Shown: positions 1 through 9,700, counted from the first letter of the stretch. The stretch: DNA of 64,000 nucleotides from Chlorobiota bacterium (GCA_016710285.1 JADJXR010000001.1:868001-932000); one strand, 5' to 3'. Made by a program: numbers and translations. Notes: generated from the letters alone by a model not told the origin.

Positions 1-122
1 TTTGCGCCGCCGCCGGCGCGTGTGCGTTCGTCGGCAGCAAGGATGTCGTCAAGCAGTGCGCGGTTGGTCTGGTCGTTCTTCTGGAATGCAGGTGTTTGCT
101 GCAGAGGGGAGCCGATAAGCAT
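1..122 (-). CDS. Acyl-CoA carboxylase carboxyltransferase (beta) subunit, N-terminal fragment
   Basis: This reading frame starts at an ATG at 122 and runs off the left edge, so only about 40 residues are visible. It contains TPAFQKNDQTNRALLDDI followed by a glycine run, RAGGGAK. That is the layout of the N-terminus of methylcrotonyl/propionyl-CoA carboxylase carboxyltransferase subunits (SPAFQxN ... GGGxKA). The family transfers CO2 from carboxybiotin to an acyl-CoA in the cytoplasm. It is the last gene of the minus-strand run at this end, 78 bases after the broken toxin gene. The family call rests on a short stretch only; the rest of the gene lies outside the window. Confidence 0.55.
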   Translation of the reverse strand, partial: MLIGSPLQQTPAFQKNDQTNRALLDDILAADERTRAGGGA

Positions 123-200
123 GAATGATGCGTTGGTAAAAATTGCGTGTTATGGTTGTTGGAGAACTATGGTATGGGAGAAGATTGTCTGTTTGCTGCG

Positions 201-521
201 TCAGAAGGGGAGGCCTTTTCGTAGGCTTCGGATTCCCTTCATCATTTTGTCGTAATCAGCATGGGAGCCGATCCATATCCAGAGGAAGGTGCGTGGTTTG
301 TTGGGAATAAAACCGCCAACGGCCCGCCATGCTATCCCAACCCGTACAGACCACAAGGGTGGAACCACTGGCTTGAAATCCAAGGAAGGGTGGCGAGGGT
401 TTGCAAGCCATAGCCGATAGTTCGCCCGGGCCAATCGGCGCACCTCGGGAGGGAGTTAAAGATACAATCGCTTGAATTGGGCCGATCGGCGTGAGATCAG
501 CCGGGTGGATGGAGTAATCAT
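201..521 (-). pseudogene. RelE/ParE-family toxin interrupted by an in-frame stop
   Basis: The full frame runs from an ATG at 521, which overlaps the antitoxin stop as ATGA, to 201 (107 codons). Codon 22, at 458-456, is TAA. Before it the frame reads QFKRLYL and directly after it LPPEVRRLARANYRLW, which together make the usual first helix of a RelE/ParE-type toxin. The rest holds NPRHPSLDFK, WSVRVGIAWRAVG and FLWIWIGSHADYDKM, all typical of the family. A restart at the GTG at 443 would give 80 residues without the first helix. Known members inhibit translation or gyrase; this copy is probably inactive unless the stop is a sequencing error or is read through. Confidence 0.75.
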
Positions 522-721
522 CCAAACCCACCTTCTTCCGTTTCGCCCCGATGGTATGCTTTTAGCGCATCTTGCCACATCAATTCCAGAAGCACCTTGG
601 AGTCATCCGATTGCAGCAGTGCATCAAATTCGTCGTCAATCGGCTGGCGTTCTGGGTTTGGTGCGATCGGCTCTTGCGGCGGCGTATTCTTGCGAGGCGG
701 TTGTGTGCGTGCTGTTGGCAT
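518..721 (-). CDS. Antitoxin partner of the adjacent RelE/ParE-type toxin
   Basis: This is a 67-residue protein. I start it at the ATG at 721, which has a purine-rich AGAGAAG about nine bases upstream; a longer frame to 772 has no such support. The N-terminal half is rich in Pro, Arg and Thr and probably disordered. The C-terminal half, FDALLQSDDSKVLLELMW then DALKAYHRGETEEGG, resembles the short toxin-binding tail of antitoxins that precede RelE/ParE toxins (family D/E..AL.E.R.G.T). The stop overlaps the toxin ATG by four bases, the usual translational coupling. No DNA-binding fold is obvious. The role as antitoxin is inferred from position and tail. Confidence 0.6.
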   Translation of the reverse strand: MPTARTQPPRKNTPPQEPIAPNPERQPIDDEFDALLQSDDSKVLLELMWQDALKAYHRGETEEGGFG

Positions 722-864
722 TGCTAATCTTCTCTCTCTTTCTGGTACATGACGCTGTCCTGAAAATAACACACGGCGTGCGGAAAAGTTGAGGTCCTTC
801 TTCGCCCTTACATTGGCTTGGCCGAATGCTGTTGAAACCGCTGGTAAGCTGATGCCTCCGGTTG

Positions 865-1140
865 TCAGCCTGCTTCCCCGCTGGGGTGGTTATCGGCGGT
901 GGATGGCGGTTGGTTGTTCTGCTGGGCCTGAGCCGCTTGCTCGGCCTGAGCTTCCTGCGCTTCCTGTTCTGCCCGCTCGGCGGCTTTTCCCCACAGGTCC
1001 ACCACCATCTCCAATTGGTCCAAACATTCCTCAAGCGTTTCGGCCCGCGCAACGTACCCTGGAAGCGATGAGACCTCGGCAGTATAACCCCCTTCTGGGG
1101 CACCGTAAATGATAACTCGGGGATGTGGTTTACGGCTCAT
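865..1140 (-). CDS. HicB-like antitoxin (copy 1)
   Basis: This is a 91-residue protein. The segment VIIYGAPEGGYTAEVSSLPG followed by ETLEECLDQLEMVVDLW is the partial RNase H-like fold of the HicB antitoxin family (GGY.AEVP.LPG..). The C-terminus is a low-complexity Ala/Gln/Glu tail. The ATG at 1140 follows AGAGGG at good spacing, so I use it rather than the upstream ATG of the open frame. No HicA-type mRNA interferase gene lies next to it. It shares a near-identical leader with the second copy at 1249-1491. It may be a solitary regulator rather than half of an active toxin-antitoxin pair. Confidence 0.7.
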   Translation of the reverse strand: MSRKPHPRVIIYGAPEGGYTAEVSSLPGYVARAETLEECLDQLEMVVDLWGKAAERAEQEAQEAQAEQAAQAQQNNQPPSTADNHPSGEAG

Positions 1141-1183
1141 TGCTGGCCCTCTCATCAAACAGTTTTTTTGCGATTGCGTGAAC
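1134..1183. repeat. Leader repeat of HicB-like gene, copy 1
   Basis: This 50-base segment spans the start codon and ribosome binding site of the first HicB-like gene. It is identical to 1485-1534 except for one base (c/a at 1153 versus 1504). It marks a tandem duplication of the gene with its leader. Confidence 0.85.
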
Positions 1184-1248
1184 GAAGTTCTTTTGAAAAA
1201 CGCGGGCAAGTTGATGAACCCTTGCCAGCCTGCAATCCTTTGGTGCAG

Positions 1249-1491
1249 CTATCGTGGAGATGCCAAACTCCATGTTCGCATTCGCTCAATGGCGGCTTCA
1301 GTGGTGAGTAAAGGCTGATCCGTCGGCTGGGCGGTTTGCAGCCAAAGGTTCATCACTATCTCCAATTCCTTCATGCACTCCTCAATCGTTTCCCCCTGGG
1401 CAAGGCATCCCGGAAATGACGGTATCTCCGCTGTGTATCCCCCTTCTGGCGCAGGGTAGATGATGACTGGATGGTTGATGTTCTGGCTCAT
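1249..1491 (-). CDS. HicB-like antitoxin (copy 2)
   Basis: This is an 80-residue protein from the ATG at 1491. VIIYPAPEGGYTAEIPSFPG then GETIEECMKELEIVMNLW matches the HicB-like antitoxin fold and is clearly paralogous to the protein encoded at 865-1140, but it lacks the Ala/Gln tail. The leader (1485-1534) is almost identical to that of copy 1, including the AGAGGG ribosome binding site. It lies directly downstream of the sulfur dioxygenase gene on the same strand. No HicA toxin is present on either side. Whether the two copies regulate the neighbouring toxin locus is unknown. Confidence 0.7.
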   Translation of the reverse strand: MSQNINHPVIIYPAPEGGYTAEIPSFPGCLAQGETIEECMKELEIVMNLWLQTAQPTDQPLLTTEAAIERMRTWSLASPR

Positions 1492-1534
1492 TGCTGGCCC
1501 TCTAATCAAACAGTTTTTTTGCGATTGCGTGAAC
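1485..1534. repeat. Leader repeat of HicB-like gene, copy 2
   Basis: Second copy of the 50-base leader (49 of 50 bases identical to 1134-1183). It covers the start codon, ribosome binding site and about 40 bases upstream. Confidence 0.85.
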
Positions 1535-1573
1535 AGCCCCCCGCCAACCAGTGGCCACCTGCGGCCAGGAAGC

Positions 1574-2956
1574 TCAGACCACTGGCAGGCCGGTTTTGGA
1601 AATCCCGGCAAGGCCGCCGCTGACTTCGGTGAAGTTATGCACCCCGCGGGCTTTCAGGATTGAGGCGGCCATCATCGAGCGGTAGCCGCCGGCGCAGTGG
1701 AGATAGAAATGCCCGTTGGGGTCCATGCCCGCGGTCCAGTCGTTGATGAAATCAAGCGGCTTGTTTGTTGCCTGGGCAAGGTGTTGCGCCTGGAACTCGC
1801 TTTCGCGGCGGACATCAATCACCTGATCCTCCCCAAGTTTCACGCTGGCGGCGAACTCCTCGGGCAGAACCCGATGGACGGTATCCACCTCCTTCCCCGC
1901 ATCGCGCCAAGCATTGAACCCGCCGTGGAGGTGGCCCAACAAGTTGTCGAATCCAACGCGGGCCAGGCGCATGGCGGTCTCTTCTTCGCGCCCATCTTCG
2001 GCCACCAGCAGCAGCGGCTGGCGAACGTCGGCAATCAACGCGCCAACCCACGGGGCGAACTGCCCATCAAGGCCAATATTCACCGAGCGCGGAATGAACC
2101 CGGCGGCGAACTGATCGGCGGGGCGCGTATCCAACACAAGAGCCTCCCCGGCTTCGGCCAGCTCCTGGAATTGCTTTGGGTTCAGCGGGCGCATGCCGTG
2201 GTTCATCACAATGTCAATGCTTTCGTAGCCCCGCTTGTTCATCATCACGTTCATCGGGAAATACGCCGGCGGCGGAAGCAGCCCGTCGGTGACGGCAGCG
2301 ATGAACTCCTGGCGTGAGCTTTGGCGCAGGGCGTAGTTGGTCTCCTTCTGGTGGCCCAACGTGTCCACCGTCTCCTTCATCATGTTTTTGCCGCACGCGC
2401 TTCCGGCCCCGTGCGCGGGGTAGATCAGCAGGTCGTTGGGGAGCGGCATGATCTTGGTCATCAGCGAATCGTACAGCAGCCCGGCAAGCTCTTCCTGGGT
2501 CATATGGGCGGCTTTTTGGGCAAGATCGGGGCGGCCAACATCCCCCAAAAACAGGGTGTCGCCGGTGAAGAGTGCTTGCTCGTTCCCGTCGCCATCCCGA
2601 AGCAGGTAGCAGGTGGATTCCAGCGTGTGGCCCGGGGTGTGAAGCGCGGTGATGGTGAACTCGCCAACGGTGAACGATTCGCCATCGGTGGCAATGTGGG
2701 CGGGGAACTCCGGCGCGGCGTTCGGGCCATAGACAATCGTGGCTCCGGTCTTGCGTGCAAGGTCCACGTGGCCGCTAACGAAATCGGCGTGGAAGTGTGT
2801 CTCGAACACATACTTGATTTTCACGCCGTCGCGCTCGGCACGGCGGATGTACGGCTCAACCTCGCGCAGCGGGTCAATGATTGCCCCCACGCCGTTGGAG
2901 TGGATGTAATACGCGCCTTGTGCCAGGCATCCGGTGTAGATCTGCTCGATGTTCAT
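1574..2956 (-). CDS. Persulfide dioxygenase-rhodanese fusion (CstB-like MBL-fold protein)
   Basis: This 460-residue protein has three domains. Residues 1-250 are a metallo-beta-lactamase fold with the metal motif THFHADFVSGH (H54, H56, D58) and a later HTPGHT. Residues 260-350 are a rhodanese-like domain without a catalytic Cys. Residues 370-460 are a rhodanese with HCAGGYRSM, catalytic Cys about 421. Length and order match CstB-type enzymes, which oxidise persulfides with O2 and pass sulfane sulfur through rhodanese to thiosulfate. A TauE-type exporter lies just upstream on the same strand, as in known cst loci. Cytoplasmic; no signal peptide. The enzyme class is well supported; the exact substrate is inferred. 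Confidence 0.85.
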   Translation of the reverse strand: MNIEQIYTGCLAQGAYYIHSNGVGAIIDPLREVEPYIRRAERDGVKIKYVFETHFHADFVSGHVDLARKTGATIVYGPNAAPEFPAHIATDGESFTVGEFTITALHTPGHTLESTCYLLRDGDGNEQALFTGDTLFLGDVGRPDLAQKAAHMTQEELAGLLYDSLMTKIMPLPNDLLIYPAHGAGSACGKNMMKETVDTLGHQKETNYALRQSSRQEFIAAVTDGLLPPPAYFPMNVMMNKRGYESIDIVMNHGMRPLNPKQFQELAEAGEALVLDTRPADQFAAGFIPRSVNIGLDGQFAPWVGALIADVRQPLLLVAEDGREEETAMRLARVGFDNLLGHLHGGFNAWRDAGKEVDTVHRVLPEEFAASVKLGEDQVIDVRRESEFQAQHLAQATNKPLDFINDWTAGMDPNGHFYLHCAGGYRSMMAASILKARGVHNFTEVSGGLAGISKTGLPVV

Positions 2957-3010
2957 GGTTGTGCTTCTATGAGAATTATTCGCTGTTTGATTGGACGCAT
3001 TTCCAAGTTG

Positions 3011-3128
3011 TCCCGACGTAGTCGGGGTAGCGGCCCCGATCTTTATCGGGGTCCTGTCTTTTTTCGGAGCCAGACGCCGAAGGCTAAAGACCTTTTATCA
3101 ACCCCGACGGAGGTCGGGGCGGCTACCT
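3011..3128. repeat. Palindromic repeat array 1
   Basis: This is a mosaic of GC-rich hairpin units between tauE and the dioxygenase gene. It contains CCCGAC/GTCGGG, then GGTAGCGGCCCCGAT with its complementary arm, then CCGAAGGCTAAAGACC, then CCCCGAC/GTCGGGG ending in GGCTACC. The same units recur near 11.5-12.0, 15.1-15.8, 20.0-20.2, 25.6-25.9 and 28.1-28.5 kb. Confidence 0.9.
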
Positions 3129-3156
3129 AGTTGCGCAGGCTGGCGTGCTGCGGCAT

Positions 3157-3981
3157 TCACAACTGGTTCAGTAGCAGTTCCCTGACGATGATGTACGTCC
3201 CCACCGTCAGCACGAACCACCCGAACGCTGGCTTCAACTTCTCATTGCTTACGTGGCGCGAGGCCGCGGTCCCGGCAAGAATTCCAACCGCAGCAATGCC
3301 GCTTAGGGTCAGCAGCAAGGGCCAATCCAGGCTGGGATTTTTTGCAATGCTGCTGGCAAACCCCACCGATGCGTTCAGGGCGATGATGGAGAGTGACGTG
3401 CCAACCGCTTGTTTCATTGGCAGCCCGGCCATCAGCACCAGCGCGGGGATAATCAGGAACCCGCCGCCGGCCCCCACCAGCCCCGTGATTGCGCCCACCA
3501 GCAACCCTTTCAGCGCAACGCCCCAGTAGTTGTGGCTTCCGTCGGTGACGGAGTGGAGCGGGTGGTGGCCATGCTCCTGGCGTTGCAGCATTTTCGTGGC
3601 CGACATCAGCATCAGCACGGCAAACAGCAGAAGCAGGGCGATAGATTTCGTGAGCGCGAATCCGCCAGCCGTAAACAACGTGGCGGGGATAGCCGGAACC
3701 ACCAGCGAACGCACCACCCACACACTGGCCACCGACGGCACGCCGAACATCGCCGTAACGCGCCAGTTGATGTTCCCAAGCCGGAAGTGCGCAACCGCCC
3801 CGAACAAGCTGGTCATCCCAACAATGAACAGCGAGTACGTGGTTGCCGGCAACGGGTCAACATGGAACAGATAGACCAACACCGGAACCGTGAGAATGGA
3901 CCCGCCACTGCCAATCAGCCCCAGCGATATGCCAATGGCTGCGGCGCTGATGTAGCCAGCAAGTTCAAGCGGATGGACCAT
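3157..3981 (-). CDS. TauE/SafE-family sulfite/sulfur anion exporter
   Basis: This 274-residue polytopic membrane protein shows about eight hydrophobic segments. It carries the family glycine motifs IGISLGLIGSGGSIL near residue 17 and GAITGLVGAGGGFLIIPALV near 165, two repeats of the TauE/SafE fold. Such proteins export sulfite, sulfoacetate or other sulfur anions, or import in some cases. It sits 61 bases after the M28 peptidase gene and upstream of the persulfide dioxygenase, with only a palindromic repeat array between them, which suggests a sulfide detoxification unit. The direction of transport is inferred from that context. Confidence 0.85.
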   Translation of the reverse strand: MVHPLELAGYISAAAIGISLGLIGSGGSILTVPVLVYLFHVDPLPATTYSLFIVGMTSLFGAVAHFRLGNINWRVTAMFGVPSVASVWVVRSLVVPAIPATLFTAGGFALTKSIALLLLFAVLMLMSATKMLQRQEHGHHPLHSVTDGSHNYWGVALKGLLVGAITGLVGAGGGFLIIPALVLMAGLPMKQAVGTSLSIIALNASVGFASSIAKNPSLDWPLLLTLSGIAAVGILAGTAASRHVSNEKLKPAFGWFVLTVGTYIIVRELLLNQL

Positions 3982-4042
3982 GCGGAACGTTGATTACAGA
4001 GATTGATACCGAAAGCGCGTGGGAACAAACCCCGCCCCCATT

Positions 4043-5830
4043 CTACCGCGACCCCATCACGATTTTCCCCGTCATCGTCGCGCTGCCGCGAAGGTACTCC
4101 ACCTCCACCTCCTGCTTCGGTTTGAACTGGCCCAGGGCATCGGTGTAGTCGTAGATGTTGGCGATCTCTTTCCCCCCCAATTTCACAATCACATCGCCCC
4201 CTTTCAGGCCCGCCGTTGCTGCCGGTCCGCCATCGCTAACGCCGCTTAGCCGCAGGCCTTTCCCCTCGAACGCGTAATCGGGGATGGTCCCAACATAAAC
4301 CTTGAAGCCGCTTCCCGAACGTGGCGTTTGGGTGGCTTGCGCTTTGGTGAACGCCGGGCGTTGGTCCATCGCATCCACCGCCGAAACACTCTGGGCAACC
4401 AGCTCCACAATCTGCTTCAATCCTGGGTAGTTCACCTTCTCCCACGTGTCGCTTGGACGGTGGTAATCTTTGTGGAGATTGGTGAAATAAAAGAGCACCG
4501 GAATATCCTTGGCGTAGAAGCTGGAGTGGTCGCTTGGGCCGAAGCCATCCGGCACTAACTTCAGCGTGAAGCGGTCGCGGTTCAGCCGTTTCACCATTGG
4601 CTCCCATTCGGGTGAGGTCCCAATGCCGTGCATCACCAACGTGTTGCTGTCCAGCCGCCCAATCATATCCATGTTCACCATCGCCACCACGTTCTGGATT
4701 GGATAGGGGAAGTTGGCAACCAATGCTGCGGACCCCAACAGCCCTTCCTCCTCGGCATTGAACCCGCAGAACACCAGTGTCCGCCGGTTCCCCCCTTTCT
4801 TGGCGAAGTATTCCGCAAGGGCCAGCACGCCGGCGGTTCCGCTTGCGTTGTCGTCGGCACCGTGGTGGATTGCCGAGTCGTGGTTGTGGGCAAGGGAACC
4901 TTCGCCCCCCCAGCCCAAATGGTCGAAATGCCCGCCAATCACCACCACTTCATCTTTCAATTTGGGGTCGGTTCCTGGCAGCACGCCGATCACGTTCGGG
5001 ATGCTGTCGCGGTTCACCCGAAGGTCCACATTCAGGTCCGCACGCCAGCCGGAGATTGGGAAGGAGTTGGGCCGTTTCAGCGAGTCAATCTGCAGCTGCA
5101 CTTCTTTCAGCGGCTGCTCCTGCGGGTCGCGGACATCGTCAAACGCGGGGCTGGTGGCGAACAACACCGGCAGCCCGAAGTTGCTGCCGGCGCGCTCCAG
5201 CATCAGCGGGTAGAGCTTCTGCTCCTCGTTCGGCTGGTTGATAACAATCAACGCCGTGGCCCCGTGGCTTCGCGCTGCGCGAACCTTTGCCATGAACGAC
5301 ATATGCTCGGCAAAACTGCTGTGGGGGTTGTTTCCGTCGGGGCCGTAGCGCATTGCCACGGCAATCTTTCCGTTGACGTTCACGCCGGCGTAGTCGTCGT
5401 GCTTTGCTTCCGGGTTGGTGATGCCGTAGCCAACAAACACCAGGTCCCCCTGGACGCTTCCAACCGAGCTGAAGCCCATTGGGTTGTATTCCGTGCCAAG
5501 CTGCAGCGGGCGCACACCGTTGGCATTCAGCAGAAGCAGTTGCGTCCGGTCGCCAAGCTCCACCCCGGTGGTGTAGCTGAACCGGTGGAAATAATTCTGC
5601 AACCCTGGCGCGTTCCGAAGGCCCACGGCGCGGAACCGTTCGGCAAGGAACTCCGCAGCTTTCAGGTTGGCGGGCGTGGCGGCGCGGCGACCTTCCAGAG
5701 CGTCGCTGGCCAGATATTTCACATCATCGCGAAGCTGGTCTTCGGAGATTTTTTGCGCGGCAACGCTTCCGGCAGCAATCAGGCTGACGAACGCGGCGGC
5801 AATGGCAATGCGTATTCTGGGCTGAAGCAT
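4043..5830 (-). CDS. Secreted M28-family metallopeptidase with PA and PDZ domains
   Basis: This 595-residue protein has an N-terminal signal peptide (hydrophobic 8-25, cleavage near AAQ). A protease-associated insert lies at about 120-230. The M28 catalytic core at 280-500 has zinc ligands HFDHLG (H301), DDNASG (D326), NAEEEG (E360/E361), NMDMIG (D388) and a late SDHSSF histidine. A PDZ domain lies at about 515-580. The family removes N-terminal amino acids from peptides outside the cytoplasm or in the periplasm. The Glu pair and both aspartates are present, so it should be active. It lies downstream of the peroxiredoxin gene, same strand. Confidence 0.9.
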   Translation of the reverse strand: MLQPRIRIAIAAAFVSLIAAGSVAAQKISEDQLRDDVKYLASDALEGRRAATPANLKAAEFLAERFRAVGLRNAPGLQNYFHRFSYTTGVELGDRTQLLLLNANGVRPLQLGTEYNPMGFSSVGSVQGDLVFVGYGITNPEAKHDDYAGVNVNGKIAVAMRYGPDGNNPHSSFAEHMSFMAKVRAARSHGATALIVINQPNEEQKLYPLMLERAGSNFGLPVLFATSPAFDDVRDPQEQPLKEVQLQIDSLKRPNSFPISGWRADLNVDLRVNRDSIPNVIGVLPGTDPKLKDEVVVIGGHFDHLGWGGEGSLAHNHDSAIHHGADDNASGTAGVLALAEYFAKKGGNRRTLVFCGFNAEEEGLLGSAALVANFPYPIQNVVAMVNMDMIGRLDSNTLVMHGIGTSPEWEPMVKRLNRDRFTLKLVPDGFGPSDHSSFYAKDIPVLFYFTNLHKDYHRPSDTWEKVNYPGLKQIVELVAQSVSAVDAMDQRPAFTKAQATQTPRSGSGFKVYVGTIPDYAFEGKGLRLSGVSDGGPAATAGLKGGDVIVKLGGKEIANIYDYTDALGQFKPKQEVEVEYLRGSATMTGKIVMGSR

Positions 5831-5968
5831 TTGTACAGATTTTTTTGGATCCGCGGCTGCGGATGATGATTGAGTAGATAGCTGGAAGGCAAAGTCGCGT
5901 TGAATTTTCAGTTGAATTTCCAGTTGGAATTTTCAATGGCGGCGGAGCTGCGTGCCAGGCATCCCCGC

Positions 5969-6424
5969 CTACTCCACTTTTTTCGGGGCCAGAAGTTCCT
6001 GCAACACCTCGGTCGCGTGGGCGGCCACGTGGACCTGCTCCCAAACTTTGCTGATGATCCCTTCTTTATTGATGAGGAACGTCACCCGTTTTGGCCAGCC
6101 GTTGTTGACCGGTACGCCGTACGCGGCGCAGATTTCGCCGCCGCTATCCACCAGCAACGGGAAGTTCAGGCTGAATTTTTCCGTGAAGGCCTGGTGCGAC
6201 GATTGGTCATCCAAGCTCACGCCAAAGATGACGGTGTCGGCAGCGTCGTACTCCGGTTTTGCGTCGCGGAATCCGCAGGCTTCGCGGGTGCAGCCCGGGG
6301 TGTCGTCTTCTGGATAGAAAAAGAGCACCACATTGTTCGATCCTTGAAAATGGCTGAGCGTTACCACCGTTCCATCGGTTGTGGTTGCGGTGAAATCTGG
6401 CGCGGGAACTCCTTCTGGTATCAT
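5969..6424 (-). CDS. bcp: Thiol peroxidase, BCP/PrxQ family
   Basis: This 151-residue thioredoxin-fold protein has the peroxidatic motif DDTPGCTREAC (C45) and a resolving Cys five residues later (C50), which is the CX4C pattern of BCP/PrxQ. It reduces H2O2 and organic hydroperoxides with thioredoxin. GVPAPDF at the N-terminus and VTFLINKEG near the C-terminus are typical. The ATG at 6424 is preceded by AGGAGA. It is the first gene of the minus-strand run through the peptidase and the sulfur genes. Confidence 0.9.
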   Translation of the reverse strand: MIPEGVPAPDFTATTTDGTVVTLSHFQGSNNVVLFFYPEDDTPGCTREACGFRDAKPEYDAADTVIFGVSLDDQSSHQAFTEKFSLNFPLLVDSGGEICAAYGVPVNNGWPKRVTFLINKEGIISKVWEQVHVAAHATEVLQELLAPKKVE

Positions 6425-6724
6425 TCGATTCTCCTATCGGTCGGTTTGTTGTACGTTCGCGGTGGGCCGGATGGGGCCGCGTGCGGCAACGAAGGCAGTG
6501 TGGAAGAAAACATTGTGAGGAAAGCGGGTACGAAAGTAACCACTGCCGAACTTCAACGAAACGCCGCCCCCCCGCCAACCACGAACTGCAACAACTCCCC
6601 AGGGGTTACAACCAAGCTGCGGGCCGTCTGTCGGGTAGGGCAACAACAACAATGGGGGATTGCTCCCCGCGCCTGATTGGCCAGCAACTTCGCAACAACC
6701 AGCACCTGATAACCGGGTTCCATT
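6425..6724. other. Intergenic region between bcp and the alpha-2-macroglobulin gene
   Basis: These 300 bases lie between divergent genes. They should hold both promoters, but I see no clear -7 element, RNA gene or palindromic repeat unit here. Confidence 0.4.
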
Positions 6725-9700
6725 ATGAAGATGCCGATGAATATGAACATCAACAAACTCAGCCGTTGGCTGCTTCTTCTTTCACCACTCCTGTTTGCAT
6801 TCACCATACCGATGGACGACGACAACTTCAACTTCTACCTTTCTACCGAGCGGGTCTTCAGCCCTTCGGAAGGGGGGATCAGCGTACGCCTTAGCGGGCA
6901 GATGCAGCGGTCCACCACCTTCGAATTCAAAGCCTATCGCGTCACTGATCCAGTGGAGTTCTTCCTTGCCCAGAAAGACCCACACACTCTGGACCTGGGT
7001 GACGACGACGACAGCACACAATCCAAACGCCGCCGCCCAATTTGGAGCAAGTACAAGGTTGCTGCCGAGTGGGAACAGACCATCAAGGCCAGCAAGTACC
7101 ATTGGTTCAACGAGACGGTGAATGCCCCGCTGCGGGAAAGCGGAGTCTATTTGGTGGTGGCCACCGCACGCGAAAAACAGGCCGTTGCGGTGCTGATCAT
7201 CAGCAACCTGGGAATGATTACCAAGCAAGCCGATGGGACCGCCCTTGCCTTCGTGATGAACCGCGCCAACGGCCAACGGGAAACCAACGTCCCGCTCACC
7301 TTCGTCCGCCACGGCAAAACGGTGGCCACCGGCAACACCGGCGCAAGCGGCTTTGCGCAGGCCTCCATCCCCGACCTTTCACAACAAACCGACGGCGACG
7401 ATGAACCCTACTACTGGCGATATGGAAACGGCCTTGTGGTGATGGGGGAACAGAACGGTGAGTTCGTCATCTCCGACTCCTACTTCTACGGCTACCGCCG
7501 CGGGCAGAGCAACGTCCAAACGTACTTGCACACCGACCGGCCCGTCTATCGCCCGGCGCAGAAGGTCTATTACCGTGGCATTGCACGCAGGGTCCAGCCG
7601 GACGGGACGTTCACGCTGGCGGCAACCAACGACACCGTCAGCGTCACCGTGAACGACTCACGCGGGACCACCATCAAGCGCGACACGCTGACCCTGAGCG
7701 ACTTCGGCACCTTCTCCGGCGAGCTAACGCTGGGCGACGAGCCGCCGCTTGGAAGCTACTCCATCCAAACCACCATCAACGGGTCCGATGGCTATTTCAC
7801 CTTCGAGGTGCAGGAGTACAAAAAGCCGGAGTACGAAGTGGCCGTGGCAACCGACAAAGTACAGTACACCCGTGGCGACAAGATCACCGCAACGGTGAAG
7901 GCCGATTACTACTTTGGCTCACCCGTTGCCGAAGGGGAAGTGGAGTACCGCATCTACCGCTCGCGCTACTGGCGGCCCTGGTGGTACCGGACCGAGTGGG
8001 CCTATCTCTACGACGAAGAAACGAGCTTTCCGCAGTACGGGATGGAGATGGTCCACAACGGCAGCGGAACGCTGAACAGCGATGGAACCTTCACCATTGA
8101 CTACTCCACCGACGGCAAGGCCGATCAAGATTACGTCTATCAGGTCCAAGCCACCGTTGTGGATGCCAGCCGCCGCGCAATCACGGGGTCCGCTTCGGCA
8201 AAGGTGACGCGGGGTGAGTTCTTCATCACCACCCGCACCGACAAGTACCTCTACAAACCGAAGGAAGAGGTTGCCCTCACCGTTCAAATCGCCACGTTCG
8301 ATGGCGATAAGCCGGTGGCCACGGCGTTCAAAGCCCGCGTGGTGCGGACGTGGTGGGAATACCAAAAACGGAAGGGAACCAGCGAACGCCACGAGGAAAC
8401 AATCTGGACCGGCGACGGCGCAACGGGCCAGGATGGAAGCGGAACAATCCGAATCCCAGCCGGCAAATCTGGATACTACAATCTTGAGGTGGAGGCCGCC
8501 GACAGCCGCGGAACGAAGATCACCGAATCCAATTACATCTACGTTGCCGAGGAAGGCTACGCTTGGTACAACGATGGCTCCAGTGATATCCAAATCATCC
8601 CCGACAAAGCACTCTACACGCCGGGCGAGACCATGAGCGCGCTGGTGGTGATGCCCTCGGAAAACATTGACGTGCTGGTCACCGGCGAAGGCGCAACCAT
8701 TTACGGCGCGCAGGTGGAGCGGCTGAACGGACGCTCGGCCATTGTGCGGATGACGGTCGAGGACCGCCAGGCCCCGGTCTTCTACCTTGCCGTTGCCGCG
8801 ATTGCCAACGACCAACTGTACAACCACCAGCAGCGGATCACCGTTGCCCCGGTTGGGAAACGGCTCCGGATTGAGGTGAAGACCGACAAGCCACAATACA
8901 AACCCGGGGAGACCGGAACGATAACCCTGCGTGCGCGGAACGAACAAGGGGAACCCGCAGCCATGACCGACATCGCCGTTGGGGTTGTTGACGAGGCGAT
9001 CTACGCCATCCGCCCAGACCGCACCCCCGACATCCAGAAATTCTTCTACGGCGACCGTGGGAACGAAGTCAGCACCAACACGTCGCTCTATTTCCGGTTC
9101 TCCACCCGGTCGGTGTTTAAGGTGGCTGAGAGCGATGCGCTGAGCGCGGAGGACGCAGCCGGTTCTTTTGAAATGCGTGGAGGCAGAGCCGCACCGATGA
9201 TGGCGATGGCAAAACGTGCGACGAAGGATGGTGAGTCCGCTGAATCCTACGTCCAGCCAGCGCTCCGCAAGGATTTTCAGGATGTGATGTTCTGGACCCC
9301 ATCGGTCCGGACCGATGCCAGCGGGCGCGCAACGCTAACGGTGAAGTTCCCCGACAACTTGACCACGTGGCGCATCACCGCCCGCGGCGTGACGCAAGCA
9401 ACCGCCGTTGGCCAAACCACAACGGAGGTGATTGCCCGCAAAGACCTGCTGGCGCGGATGGAGGTCCCACGGTTCATCACCAGCGGCGACCGGCTGAAGA
9501 TTGCAACCACCATCCACAACTACTTGGCCACCGAGAAACGGACGAAGGTGGAGTTCCTAACCGAAGGCGTTGAGGCAAAGGAGCGCGAGCGGACGGTGAC
9601 AATCCCGGCCAACGGCGAGCTGCGGATTGATTGGGAGATTTCCGCGCCAAAAGCGGGCGAAGCAACGCTGACGGTCCGCGCCTTGACCGATGAGGAATCG

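Noticed and set aside
4628..5866. 412-codon open frame opposite the M28 peptidase gene
   Set aside because: Antisense frame caused by high G+C; the peptidase on the other strand has full catalytic motifs and a signal peptide.
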